From Thysanoteuthis rhombus (Eukaryota > Mollusca > Cephalopoda > Oegopsida > Thysanoteuthidae): a stretch of 64,000 nt of DNA. The translations under genes and the position numbers were made by a program. Shown piece by piece: positions 12,105 to 22,150 of the stretch (the first letter of the stretch is position 1; every line of letters starts with the position of its first letter). The notes below the pieces were generated by a model. The model saw nothing but the letters and a program-made list of their open reading frames with translations, ran no database searches and was not told the origin of the DNA. The stretch lies in the NCBI GenBank assembly GCA_963457665.1, contig OY735216.1, forward strand, positions 40,676,294 to 40,740,293, in the 5' to 3' direction.

Positions 12105-12310
12105 CTCCAGTCCAAGTTGGAATTGACTTTCTTTTCCCACTGGAACGATAAGAAGAACAAGAACAATGCTCACCAAATTTAGGGGAGTAAACTCTTCACG
12201 TTTTGTCTATCATTTTAAACCAACTCGATAGATAAAATTAATTTACCCTACCGTGACTACCGGCTCTCTTACCAGCTGAGCTGAACTGAAAGAAATCATA
12301 CATCTATGGA
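12105..12310 (-). repeat. SINE-S copy 2
   Basis: Minus-strand copy. In its own sense it has the tRNA-like head (TCAGCTCAGCTGGTAAGAGAG then CCGGTAGTCACGG), followed by CCTAAATTTGGTGAGCATTG and TTCTTGTTCTTCTTATCG, and a tail with GTCAATTCCAACTTGGAC. The A box matches the tRNA consensus well; the B box is weak. Confidence 0.6.
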
Positions 12311-12664
12311 ATTATTAATTATACATGCAAAATAATAAGTAGTCGTAATCATCTTAAGTCGGAATTGAATTAAAAGCCAAGTAGCCAGGCTAGTTATTTT
12401 TCTCATGTTAGACAATAGAACCATTCCCTAATAAAACTATACGTTCTATGATTGAAAAAAAGTCGTTTTCCTACAGAATAATCATCTTTGTCACTATACA
12501 GATATTTGCTGTCGGTTTTCCATTCCCGAATCATAAATACATACTATATGTAATGCTCTGTTAGCTGACTTGACTGCCGCCAGTAGATACGGGTGTACAG
12601 TTACGTTTCTGGCGGCAATCAGATTCTGACCATTGATTTTAGATCATTCTCCGGAAATCAGCAG

Positions 12665-12731
12665 TGAACACACGCATATGCGCGCGCACATACACACACG
12701 CATACACACACGCACACACACACACACATAT

Positions 12732-12794
<63 letters not shown>

Positions 12795-12830
12795 TGTCTC
12801 TAAGTCTATGTATATATATATATATATATA
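12665..12830. repeat. Compound (CA)n(TA)n microsatellite
   Basis: A (CA)n-like tract with CG-containing variants near 12665-12735 passes into (TA)n to 12792; after an 18-bp unique gap a further (TA)n runs at 12809-12830. Confidence 0.9.
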
Positions 12831-12898
12831 TGTTATAAAGATAAGGATTCGACGTGTAATAATGTTTATACTGTTCAACTTGTTTTAAAAAGAATGCT

Positions 12899-12980
<82 letters not shown>

Positions 12981-12985
12981 GTGTG
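12899..12985. repeat. (TA)n microsatellite with GTAT interruptions
   Basis: About 85 bp of TA broken by two GTATAT variants and ending in GTGTGTGT. It abuts the left arm of the inverted duplication described next. Confidence 0.95.
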
Positions 12986-12986
12986 T

Positions 12987-13085
12987 GTTTCAAGAGTATA
13001 ATAGAGTTATTGGCCTTTTAGACTAATCGTCTTTGTTATTAACATATAAACCGAGTGATGGGTAAAAATGAAATGCAATTCTGTA
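12987..13085 (+). repeat. Left arm of inverted duplication
   Basis: GTTTCAAGAGTATAATAGAG through AACATATAAACCGAGTGATG and GGTAAAAATGAAATGCAATT is the approximate reverse complement of 13718-13825. Arms are about 100 bp with high identity by eye. Both translate on the same arm strand to [10 protein letters not shown]-x-TKTISL, which reflects their common origin and is not evidence for a gene. Confidence 0.65.
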
Positions 13086-13229
13086 AACTGATATATATAA
13101 TTGATAACTTTATCGTATGAGTCACTACATCTTGACCTGATGTTTCGATGCTTTGTAATCTTTTCTAGTGAAAAAATCCAAATTATATGAACCTTGTTCA
13201 AAAATGGTTGCTGCCAATGTATTCATATA

Positions 13230-13390
13230 TAATAATTGAGTCATCCACAGACAGCTGTTTGGTTGTATAGCTACTCTTCAGAGTGACTATAGACTATCCA
13301 TTATACCATCCTGTACCACGAGGTTGGATTGAAACCTTCGCTTCAGGCCCAGAGGCTGACATTCTTTCTAAGCAGAACTGGACAGGTAGT
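13230..13390 (+). repeat. Repeat E copy 2
   Basis: GAGTCATCCACAGACAGCTG, TATAGCTACTCTTCAGAGTG, CTATAGACTATCCATTATAC, GGTTGGATTGAAACCTTCGC and AGCAGAACTGGACAGG in the same order as at 11.1 and 17.8 kb. A short TATATAATAAT precedes it and a (TA)n(GA)n tract follows, so it again sits in dinucleotide repeats. Confidence 0.6.
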
Positions 13391-13448
13391 AATATATATA
13401 TAGAGAGAGAGAGCAACAGAGACAGAGAGAGGGACAGAGAAAGATAGA
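13391..13448. repeat. (TA)n(GA)n tract
   Basis: Short TA run passing into GAGAGAGAG and imperfect purine repeats (ACAGAGA units) to 13448. Confidence 0.8.
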
Positions 13449-13490
13449 TGACGGCTTCCGTTCAGTCTATACAGACAATCAAAGGTCTTT

Positions 13491-13706
<216 letters not shown>

Positions 13707-13717
13707 CAAACCTCAGG

Positions 13718-13825
13718 TTACGGAATTTCTTTTCATTTTTACCCATCACTCGGTTTATATGTTAGTAACAAAGACAATTAGTCTAGAATGCAAATAACTC
13801 TATTATTCTCTTGAAACAACTCATA
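13718..13825 (-). repeat. Right arm of inverted duplication
   Basis: Approximate reverse complement of 12987-13085. In the arm's sense it ends in GGTTTGTT and then the TA array. The about 630 bp between the arms hold a SINE-like tail (TGACCTGATGTTTCGATGC near 13135), repeat E copy 2 and the TA array. Confidence 0.65.
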
Positions 13826-14869
13826 AAGATACTAATTAGAAGTATCCGTTGCTAAAATACGTCTATTAGAATATGCTTGCATCTTAGAAGAGTGGTGCGA
13901 GTTTACACAATAAATCATCCTAGATCTTGCTTTACTTTGCTCAAAGATCAGAGTCCGCATTTACCAGCTTGACAACCGGTAAAAAATGAAGAATCTTGGG
14001 CATTATCCCTCGCTACGTGTAGTATAGCCAGGAATGTAAGTTTAATCAAGTATGTTGGTAAATGTCAAACACTACATACCAGGCTTTTCACACTCATCTT
14101 TAACGCTTTTAAGAGCGATGTTTATCAGATTTAGAATATAAGAATAACATATAAGATTTCAGGCACAAAGATAACTGAAACCTCATTTTTTTCTACCTCT
14201 ACCAACTAATTTGGAAGAGGCAAAGATGTATTCATTAGGTTCTGTCTGATTGTCCACATGATATCTTCAAAAGTTCTTAATAGATTTGAATTAAACATTG
14301 CGGAAGTGGGGTACCATGGGCTGCGGAAAAAGTGATAGAATTGGGGGGGAGCAGGTAATTAAATTTGTTTACAATTTAAAGATATATTCATTATTCGGCA
14401 GGAAGTGGGGTTAAACAAACATTTGATGAAAAGTTTAATTTTGAATTTCAAGCGAAGTAATTCAATATTTATACAATTGAAGTTCTCTCCTTTTTTATAT
14501 CCTTTTCATTCGGTTTCTTGCTACCACGTTGGCAGAGGTATACGCTCTCTGAGTACTTTTATGTAGTTTCCGATGTGATTCATTCTGAATTAGACTTCCA
14601 ACTGTCCTGTAATTGTTTCTTGATAAGGCATCCATCATAAGATTTATTTGTCACAATTGTATCGTACAATATGATTTCGATTACCGAATTCCATTAGTAT
14701 TTTCAGGAAGTCTTTTGCGTGCAGAACTTGAAATACCAATGAAAATATTAGGAGTTAATTTGTGGTAAGATTTTAGTGAGTATATTATCAATATCACGTC
14801 ATGATGTTTTAACAATGGGTAACCTCATACTGAAATAGTTGCAAGACAAAATCAGGGACAATACATTTT
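13826..14869. other. Unassigned AT-rich stretch
   Basis: About 1 kb with no recognisable gene or repeat family; a G-rich run (GGGGGGGAGCAGG) is at about 14343. Confidence 0.45.
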
Positions 14870-15290
14870 GTAACACACCTAGTTGCTGCAAGGATGAAAA
14901 ACTCGACTCCTACTTCTATTCCATTGAAGATGATTATCGCAACTTTTGTATTGTATACATATATGATGAATAAATTCGTAGATACCTGAGACTTGTCGGT
15001 TTGGCTCAATCAGTAAGAGAACTGACTATCTATAAGTTGATTGTGATTTCAAATAACGCAAGGGAAATGTTTATTTTATAAGTGCGTTTATCTATTGGAA
15101 TGAAATAAGCCCTGGTGGATACGTGATTTTTTGTCATTTTAGCTCAGTTGGTATGAGTGCCACCAACCAATGATTTGGTCGAGATTTGAAGTCTCAGAAG
15201 AGGAATGTTAATTTCATCGATCGGTTTGGTTTAACGTGGAGAGACAAACAAACAATAAAGTGTTCCAATGTTTGACAAAAGCAAGTTCAT
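14870..15290 (+). repeat. SINE-S copy 3 with two tRNA-like heads
   Basis: The copy starts with GTTGCTGCAAGGATG and the ATTCCATTGAAGATGATTAT block, a short TA-rich spot (TTGTATACATATATG), then the first tRNA-like head near 15000-15055 (TTTGGCTCAATCAGTAAGAG; GTGATTTCAAATAAC). After TCTATTGGAATGAAATAAGC it has a second head near 15137-15195 (TTTTAGCTCAGTTGGTATGA; GAGATTTGAAGTCTC). The second A box is nearly perfect. Two heads in tandem suggest a dimeric tRNA-derived SINE. Confidence 0.6.
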
Positions 15291-15819
15291 ACTTAGGAGA
15301 ATGTTGGTGGCCAATCGTTTAAGATCGCAGAAAATGAACTAGGCGAGCCGAGTTCAAACTGAGACTGGAATCGGCACTAATGCCTTTGGGGAAAGGCATT
15401 AATCTGACTCCTCTCTCCAGTATCGCTATGGATAAAATAGCGCATGCTCAAGTGAGGTACTTTCCGCCTTCAGGACAATTTTCTCATTTCGAAAATACCT
15501 CGGAAATACTTCAGAAATTTGAAAAACATGAAGTCTAGGCAAGGATTGTTGTTGCTGTGAGTAGCATAAGGTCACATACTGAGAGAGTTGAAGTCTCTCT
15601 AAAATAAATGTATGGAGAAGCAATAGATTGGGAAATTACAATTATCTGGAGCCGAATTTAAAGTATATTATCTTGCCGATTTCAGCCCTAACTTCGAAGT
15701 TATCTTAGTGTACTTTCCATTAACTTTTGTTCATGAAAAATTAGTTTTGAATCCACTCAATGTTCTCTATTTTTCCTGGACGAATTTATTGCTAATGCAA
15801 GCAAAATAAAAAAATGAAC

Positions 15820-15912
15820 TGAATGAGTGAAAGTATACGCCATGCAAATATTAAAATACGGTGCGCAAATTGAAAAATGTTGCAGGCAAATTAAAAATAC
15901 CAGTGAACATGA
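15820..15912 (+). repeat. 21-bp minisatellite, locus 3
   Basis: Units ATGCAAATATTAAAATACGG, GCAAATTGAAAAATGTTGCA and GCAAATTAAAAATACCAGTG share the GCAAATTAAAAATAC core with the arrays at 9.6 and 10.2 kb. The 100-codon plus-strand frame starting at 15827 reads through it but shows no domain. Confidence 0.6.
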
Positions 15913-16459
15913 TCTATTAGGGTTAGTCATTGCGTATAATATGCAATTTTTGTTACAGTTGCTGCAAATGGTATTTTTAAGCAAAATTAGTTCAAACTTG
16001 TCACCAGAAACTAGTATCCATCATTTTATATCACGGACCCCCAACAAAAAAGAATCCAAATGCATTTTTTCTTCTTGTCGAAAAAAATATCGAAAAAGTT
16101 GGGTCTATATCGGAAATCGCTTCAATTAAAATGAAAACCTTACACCTAACTCGAACCCTTACCGATTGGAGTAAAGAAAGCCAATAAAATAAACTTTGCA
16201 TATCAATTTGGTTTTGGGAAATTTTGGATTGATGGGTACTAATGGAAAAACCAAAATGCTATTTAATTTTTTTACAGTATTAGCCTCGTCTACGGGCTAA
16301 GCTTCAAAAGTCTGACATCTTATTGGAACGAAAGGCTTACCATCATTTCTTTCAACCTTTGAAGAGTAAAAAAAAGTTTTCCTCTGTCTGTGACCCATTT
16401 GCTTTGTTTGTTTTGTTTTTTTTTTCTTCTTTTTTTTCACTTTCACTAGACTTTTCAAT

Positions 16460-16562
16460 TTAAAATCTCTCCCAAGAGTATTCGTGTAGAATTTGGTTTG
16501 GCTGTGTCCATGTTTAGATGGTTTCTATAACGAAACGAAAACAAACAAACACACAGATGGTT
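16460..16562 (+). repeat. Repeat F copy 1
   Basis: TAGAATTTGGTTTGGCTGTG, TCCATGTTTAGATGGTTTCT then ATAACGAAACG and an ACAAACAAAC run. The same order recurs at 17.16 kb on plus and 17.45 kb on minus, so it is a short dispersed repeat, probably the end of a longer element. Confidence 0.55.
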
Positions 16563-17159
16563 TGATCATTGATTGGAATCGAATCACTTAATTATTTTCA
16601 CAGTAATTTAAGTAATTTGCGAGTGTCTAATGTAGAAACGGCCTCCACGCATCAAAGACGAAAGATACTCCCGTAAATTGCTCCCTTGACATTCATAAAG
16701 CTAACATAGTTTGTCATCGCCGGCAAAAACTATTTATTTATTTACCCTCAATGGATGATCCATTTTGTACAGTGTTTTGATCAAGTAACAAAAGTTGTTC
16801 GCACAACATAATAACAATTTGTAAAAAGCATTTTAAGAAATTAGATAGCGTCATGATAATTTTTTTTTATATCAACTTTCCAATGTAGTGTTCAACAGGA
16901 GGTGGGTAGTGCCAGGCAATGAGTTATTTCCAGGTTTTATCCTTTATGTTATGTTGGTTCGTTCACTACCATTGGGGTGGAATTCTCTGCAAGAAATCGC
17001 TCATTATCATTCAAGTAAATTCATTTGGCGCGAATATGAACACGAAAAAATTAAGGAAAACAGCCATCCTGAAATTCCTGGAAGGATTATATTTAAGCAT
17101 ATACAATAAAGAGATGTGTTCGTATATATAAGTATTCTTTGAAAAATCATCTCGAAACT

Positions 17160-17292
17160 TCTACTCTAGAACCTCCCCCTAGGTCAAATGAGTATGCATG
17201 CCAAATTTAGTTGGGCTACGTCCATGTTTAGGTGGTTTCTATAATATGACAGACAAACAGACGGTTTGTCACATCTCACTTGTATATACAGA
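17160..17292 (+). repeat. Repeat F copy 2
   Basis: CCAAATTTAGTTGGGCTACG, TCCATGTTTAGGTGGTTTCT, ATAATATGACAGACAAACAG, ACGGTTTGTCACATCTCAC and a short TATATA tail. Confidence 0.6.
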
Positions 17293-17439
17293 TTACCGAT
17301 TCAAATTATAATATAATCAATAATGATAATAGTAAAAATAATAATGATGATGATGATGATAATAATGATGATATATTCCAAAAATTGTTTTTGCTTTTTA
17401 ACCCTTACTAAGGTCCCACACTTGTGCGCTACAAACATC

Positions 17440-17620
17440 GCACAATATAATCAATGTATGTATGCATAAGTGAGACTTGTCACACTGCCTGTCTTTTTGT
17501 CTGTCTGTTATGCAATAGAAACCACTTAAACATGGGTGCAGTTCGACCAAATTAAGCATGCATACCCAACGGACCAAGGGAAGGTCTTGAAGTAAAAATT
17601 TTGTAGAAAAAACATTTCAA
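17440..17620 (-). repeat. Repeat F copy 3
   Basis: On the minus strand: AATTTGGTCGAACTGCACCC, ATGTTTAAGTGGTTTCTATT, ACAGACAGACAAAAAGACAG and TGACAAGTCTCACTTATGCA, colinear with the plus-strand copy 200 bp upstream. The two lie as an inverted pair separated by AATAATGATGATG simple sequence. Confidence 0.6.
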
Positions 17621-17707
17621 AGGGTTTTCGATTTGGCTCTATTTACTATGTAGCTATGATGCTCCAACGGACCCTTACTTTCTATCAGCTTACATATATA
17701 CAAATCT

Positions 17708-17708
17708 A

Positions 17709-17768
<60 letters not shown>
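17708..17768. repeat. (TA)n microsatellite
   Basis: About 30 TA units ending in ACGTATAATG at the border of repeat E copy 3. Confidence 0.95.
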
Positions 17769-17769
<1 letters not shown>

Positions 17770-17902
17770 GTATAATGATTGTGTCATTCACAGCTGTTTC
17801 GTTGTATCACGACTCTTCAGTGTGGTTATAGACTATCCAGTCTTCCGCTAGGTAGGGTCGAACCAAGATGCAGATGCTCTCTCCCTGCCCCACGCAGAAC
17901 TG

Positions 17903-17906
<4 letters not shown>
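17769..17906 (+). repeat. Repeat E copy 3, between two TA arrays
   Basis: TGTGTCATTCACAGCTGTTT, CGACTCTTCAGTGTGG, TATAGACTATCCAGTC, GGGTCGAACCAAG and CCACGCAGAACTGGAC. It is framed exactly by TA arrays on both sides. It either inserts in TA arrays or carries TA ends that expand. Confidence 0.65.

Positions 17907-17976
<70 letters not shown>
17907..17976. repeat. (TA)n microsatellite
   Basis: About 35 TA units, immediately after repeat E copy 3. Confidence 0.95.
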
Positions 17977-17978
<2 letters not shown>

Positions 17979-18045
17979 TTCGAAGGGTCAAAAGTGAAAG
18001 GAAACTTTTCCTTCTTCGAGGTGTCAAAAGTGAAGGGAAACAGTC
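17977..18045 (+). repeat. Two-unit short tandem repeat
   Basis: CTTCGAAGGGTCAAAAGTGAA and CTTCGAGGTGTCAAAAGTGAA are about 36 bp apart. The TCAAAAGTGA core also occurs, inverted, in the minisatellite at 23.3-23.5 kb. Confidence 0.5.
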
Positions 18046-18554
18046 TGAAAGTTTCAGTCCTTTTTATATTAACTCCTAATTTAACACAACGTGAACAGAT
18101 ACTTCGGCTATTATCATATATGCAAGCATATCCCAAAGTTGGCTTAGCCCAACAAATATCTACCGATACATTAAGAACAAAAATGATATCATGTCTGCTG
18201 CAGGAACAAATTGATATTTAAAACCAGATAAAGGCTTGCTCACATAAACTGCAGCAAATTTTTGACTGCTTTTACGAAAAATTAGGACTTTCTCTCCACT
18301 CTACTGAACGGTCTACGTAGATATAGTGATAGGGCTCCATTGTTAGATGATTGACAGGAAAGCTCAGAGCCAAAATATTTCTTACGAAAGTCTCCGAGGA
18401 TTTGCTATGATGATTCGATTCGTGTGAGATTTGAATTAGGTTATAAACTTGATAGACAACCTCAGAAAAGTTATAAATGTGTAAAATCCATTGGCAATTT
18501 TAGGAGAAGGAAGAGGTTAAAAGGCGACCCAGATGCAAAGATATAAAAGCGTTG

Positions 18555-18740
18555 AAAAATATCAAAAAGCATCAATCTGGCTCCTGCAGATTCTAACTCA
18601 ACTACAATGTCTATTCCAACTAAAGATGAATACTGGAACTATTGTATCGTTATAATATACAAAAAAAATTTTTTTATCATAAATGTGTTTATTTATTAGT
18701 GAAATGAGTCCTGGTGTATTTCTAGCATAAATTTTCGTAG
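18555..18740 (+). repeat. SINE-S copy 4 (partial)
   Basis: CTGGCTCCTGCAGATTC, ACTCAACTACAATGTCTATT, CCAACTAAAGATGAATACTG, a short TA-rich spot, then GTGTTTATTTATTAGTGAAA and TGAGTCCTGGTG. The tRNA-like heads are missing: the copy is cut by the RTE insertion that starts at 18747. Confidence 0.5.
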
Positions 18741-18746
18741 ACGGGT

Positions 18747-19157
18747 CATCATCATCATCAGTCTTTTAACGTCCGTCGTTGGACATAGACCTTACCCAGA
18801 ATTCCCTATCATGGGCATCGCGGAGCCAGTCTTTCCTGAATCTGTCAAGTTCATCTCTCCATCTTCTGTTCTGTCAGACTCAGCTTCTTATGTGATCTCT
18901 GGGGATCCATTTTGAAAGACGTGATGTCCATCGGTTGTCTTTCATTCTTACAACATGGTCTGCACATTGCCATTTGAGTTTTTTAATATTTTCTATGATG
19001 TCACGGACACCTGTTTTCTTCCTTATATACTGTGCTGTCTTGTGATTTCTCCATGTAAGGTTGAGCATGATTCTCTCATGTGCTCGTAGCATACTTCTCA
19101 GTTTGCAGGCCTATCTCTTGCTTAAGTTCCATGTTTCAGCTCCATAAGTGACTATCG
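18747..19157 (-). pseudogene. RTE-type LINE 3' end, 5'-truncated
   Basis: Minus-strand copy with a short (GAT)n tail at 18747-18760. The minus frame at 18880-19092 keeps LRAHERIMLNLTWRN, HKTAQYIRKKTGVRDII and ENIKKLKWQCADHVVRMKDN, the conserved post-RT region of the family. Stops and indels remove any function. It interrupts a SINE-S copy. Confidence 0.75.
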
Positions 19158-19322
19158 GGCACTGGTTGTGATTTCGAATCCCTGTAGTGTATAGTTGTAT
19201 CCCTTAAATCATACTAAGATTGTTCTTGTTCTAGTTGTTACGTCAGGAAAACAAATTAACCATCAGGACTTTCTGTGTGTGAGGCAAAGGTGCTAACCAT
19301 TACACTATCCGAGCGGACAAAA
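19158..19322 (-). repeat. SINE-V head (tRNA-Val-like)
   Basis: On the minus strand near 19320-19270: GTCCGCTCGGATAGTGTAAT, GGTTAGCACCTTTGCCTCAC, ACACAGAAAGTCC. The anticodon-loop position reads CTCACAC (CAC, valine). The same head occurs on plus at 27.0 kb. The B box is lost here. It is a SINE relic, not a functional tRNA gene. Confidence 0.55.
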
Positions 19323-19479
19323 AAAAAAGATAAAGCCAGCATTAAGATGAATTTAGAAATAACATAGACAAATTTAGATCTCGGCTAGGATCGAAAATTA
19401 ATTAACAGAGCAAAGTTTCTCAGGACTGATAAGCTTGTAAATTTGTGAAAATCCAGTCTAAATCAGGAGTTGACTTTTT

Positions 19480-19960
19480 TCTTCCCCTGTAACAAGAACA
19501 ACAAGAACGACTAAGACAAGCCTTGTCAAATTTAGAGGAGCAAAAATTGAGATTCCCACACCGTGATTTGGAATCAATGGCAACTGATCGGTAGTCGTTT
19601 CCAACTAAGATAAATCGACACGTCTCACATACTAACCGAAATTTTTCTTACAGCATACGTATGGGCTCATTTCACGCTAATAAGTAAATACATCTATAAA
19701 ATTTACATTTTCCGATTGTGATAGACCGAGCGAGTGGTATCCGGCTCTCTTACCGACTGAATTAAACTGACATGTATCACATGTCTGCGAAATTCATCTT
19801 ACAGATACGTAAGGGCTTATTTTAATCTTTATTAGATTAATACATTTATACTGAAAGAAGAATATCTTTTAATAATTTCGTACAATAGAAAGGTTGCAGA
19901 AGTCATATTCAGAGAAGCAGAAGTGGAGTTCGGTTCTGCAGCAGCTAGACTTATTCTATT
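19480..19960 (-). repeat. SINE-S copy 5 with two tRNA-like heads
   Basis: Minus-strand dimeric copy. In its own sense it begins near 19960 with GCTGCAGAACCGAACTCC, has the first head near 19770-19720 (AGTTTAATTCAGTCGGTAAG, AGAGCCGGATACC), a linker with ATTAGCGTGAAATGAGCCC, the second head near 19620-19560 (TTAGTTGGAAACGACTACCG; GATTCCAAATCACGG), then TTGTTGTTCTTGTTACAGGG. The order matches the plus copy at 14.87 kb. Confidence 0.6.
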
Positions 19961-20214
19961 GAGTTCCATGTACATTTTTATCATTTGAATTGATGTACAT
20001 TTTTATCTCAAATATGTATTTTTGACGTCAATTGTACATGGAGATGTTTACAGAGGCATTTTATTGAATAAATAAATCATGATAAGCCCGATTCCAGATC
20101 CATTATTATTACAAATTTGTTTCGAATTACTGTACACAAATAGAGTGTCGGTGATTATTTCCGTTTTATTTGTGAGGATGTTTGGAACATTATTGAATCG
20201 AATTAAGCATCTCG

Positions 20215-20305
20215 AATTCAGAAATATCTAATCTCCAAGGCTTCATCTAACGAATAAATAATGTCCGTTGTCTTGGATTAGTCGACAATAGATGTAGACC
20301 ACAGG
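20215..20305 (+). repeat. Direct duplication, unit 1
   Basis: About 90 bp (AAATATCTAATCTCCAAGGC, TTCATCTAACGAATAAATAA, TGTCCGTTGTCTTGGATTAG) repeated 300 bp downstream. Confidence 0.65.
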
Positions 20306-20517
20306 ACATTCATTCTAGTGCTACCAATAATCCATTATGGATTGGACTGACTTTCAATTAGTTAATGCCCCGAAGGATACAATGAAGTTTACCTACTTAT
20401 CATATCTCACACTCTGCTTTCAGTCTTTCCGTGTATGTATGCCTGCATGCGTGTTCTTACATGTCGTTTATACTCATGTAAAAGTTTTTTAGACTATTCT
20501 TTAGGTTAAAATCAGTA

Positions 20518-20610
20518 TCTCAAATTTTGAATAACAAATCTCTTGGGCTTTCATCTAACGAATAAATAATGTTCGTTGTCTTGGATTAGTGAACAATAAA
20601 TGCAAACTTG
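20518..20610 (+). repeat. Direct duplication, unit 2
   Basis: Second copy of the 90-bp unit: TCTCTTGGGCTTTCATCTAA, CGAATAAATAATGTTCGTTG, TCTTGGATTAG. High identity to unit 1 by eye. Confidence 0.65.
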
Positions 20611-20771
20611 ACTGGGTAAAGTGATAATATTACATCGACACTACTTTCGGGGGGCTGAGATTCGCACTACAATTCTAAAATTCTGTATCAATAAGCAGAA
20701 GCCCTAATCGTTTCTAAATTGACAAAAGACAATGAAAAACAATGAATTACAGTAGTAAAACAACCACTGGA

Positions 20772-21195
20772 TCCTACCGGCGGTCACCTATGGAAATGGA
20801 ACATGGAACCTAACCAAAAGATTGACCCTCAAACTGAGAGCCATTCAATATGCACATAAGAGAATCATTCTCAACCTCACATGACGAGATCATGAGACAA
20901 CGCAGTATATCAGAGAAAAGTCTGGGAAATTATAGAAACTGTTGGAAAACCAAAGTAGCAAGTGGCTGGACGTGTAGCAAGAATGGCAGATAACCGCTGG
21001 ACATCACGACTCACAACATGGATTCCCAGAGATTAAGTGCGAAGCTGTGGCCTGGCCAACAGAAAATGAGATGGCATGACAAGCTAGATGGATTTAAAAA
21101 GTACTGGCTTCGCGATATCCATGATAGAGAGGTCTGGCAAATCTTTCGGAAAGTCTAAAAATGGGGGCTAACAGACTGATGATGATGATGATGAA
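20772..21195 (+). pseudogene. RTE-type LINE 3' end, 5'-truncated
   Basis: Plus-strand copy beginning at GGCGGTCACCTATGGAAATG (the VTYGxETWN region) and ending in (GAT)n at 21177-21195. Recognisable pieces in shifting frames include the NRWTSRLTTWIPRD region near 20991-21035 and the KYWLRD region near 21098-21120. Several indels and stops make it inactive. It lies head-to-tail with the next RTE copy. Confidence 0.75.
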
Positions 21196-21329
21196 AGAGC
21201 GATGTTTCTACGCATCAGAAAACACGTTCTACGAACAGAAAAAGCTGCGTAGCTCTTATCAATTTTATGAATATTCGTGCCAACTTCTAGCATTTCCCTT
21301 CTCTTTTCGTCTCTTTTTCAATGCAAACC

Positions 21330-22110
21330 GACTAAAAGAGAAAGTAGCAGAATATAGAATGCCACTTGCTTTAGCATTTGCCGACTTTGAAAAGGCCTTT
21401 GATAGAGTGAAAATCTCCAAAGCCATTGACGCAAAAGTGCAACAAGGAGTAGACCTCATACATGTCAGAGAACTGCAACATACCTACCGACACAGCAGTT
21501 CCTTCATCAGGCTACATAGAGACTCTGAGCCCTTTTCAAATAGAAGAAAAAGTGAGACAAGGTAATACCAGCTCACACAAACGCTTCACAGCCTGCATTG
21601 AGATGATCTTCCAAAACCTAGAATGGGAACACAAAGGAATCAGAAAAGACGGCAAATACCTAAATGACCTCGGATTTGCTTTTGACATTGTCTGCTTTGC
21701 TAAAGACCTTCACGATCACCAAATGTTGCTAAGCTAACCAAATGAAATAAGCAAGAAAGTTGGCCTCCACGTGAATCTCAGCAAAACAAATGTTATTTAC
21801 TGAAAATATGTTGAGGACAAAGACACAACTATCAGAGCTCGTTAAAATAGACCATTACATCTACCTTGGACAGAGAGTTTCCATAGAGTTCTTAAAAGAA
21901 AAGGTAATGAAGCGAAAAATCACACAAGACTGCACAGTGTATTAGAGAAAATACAGGATCTGGGACATCATAGAAACTGTTAGAAAACTCAAATGGCAAT
22001 GGGCTAGACCTATTGCAAAAACGTCAGACAACCGCTAGACCCTTCTGGAGAGGTCTGGCAAATCATTGGGGGTGGTATATGGACAACGACGCACACTAAA
22101 AGGATGATGA

Positions 22111-22144
<34 letters not shown>

Positions 22145-22150
22145 GGTGGT
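21330..22150 (+). pseudogene. RTE-type LINE with partial reverse transcriptase, internally deleted
   Basis: The most informative LINE copy. A frame from about 21340 reads EYRMPLALAFADFEKAFDRV then KISKAIDAKVQQGVDLIHVR, matching RT motif A (FADFEKAFD with catalytic Asp). A +1 shift near 21490 gives the next block, with EEKVRQGN (motif B) and LGFAFDIVCFAKD, where the usual F/YADD catalytic box is changed to FAFD. KKVGLHVNLSKT follows. Past 21900 the sequence jumps to the IETVRKLKWQWA region and the QRRTLK end, so part of the 3' ORF is deleted. The tail is (GAT)n followed by (GGT)n at 22104-22150. Confidence 0.8.
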
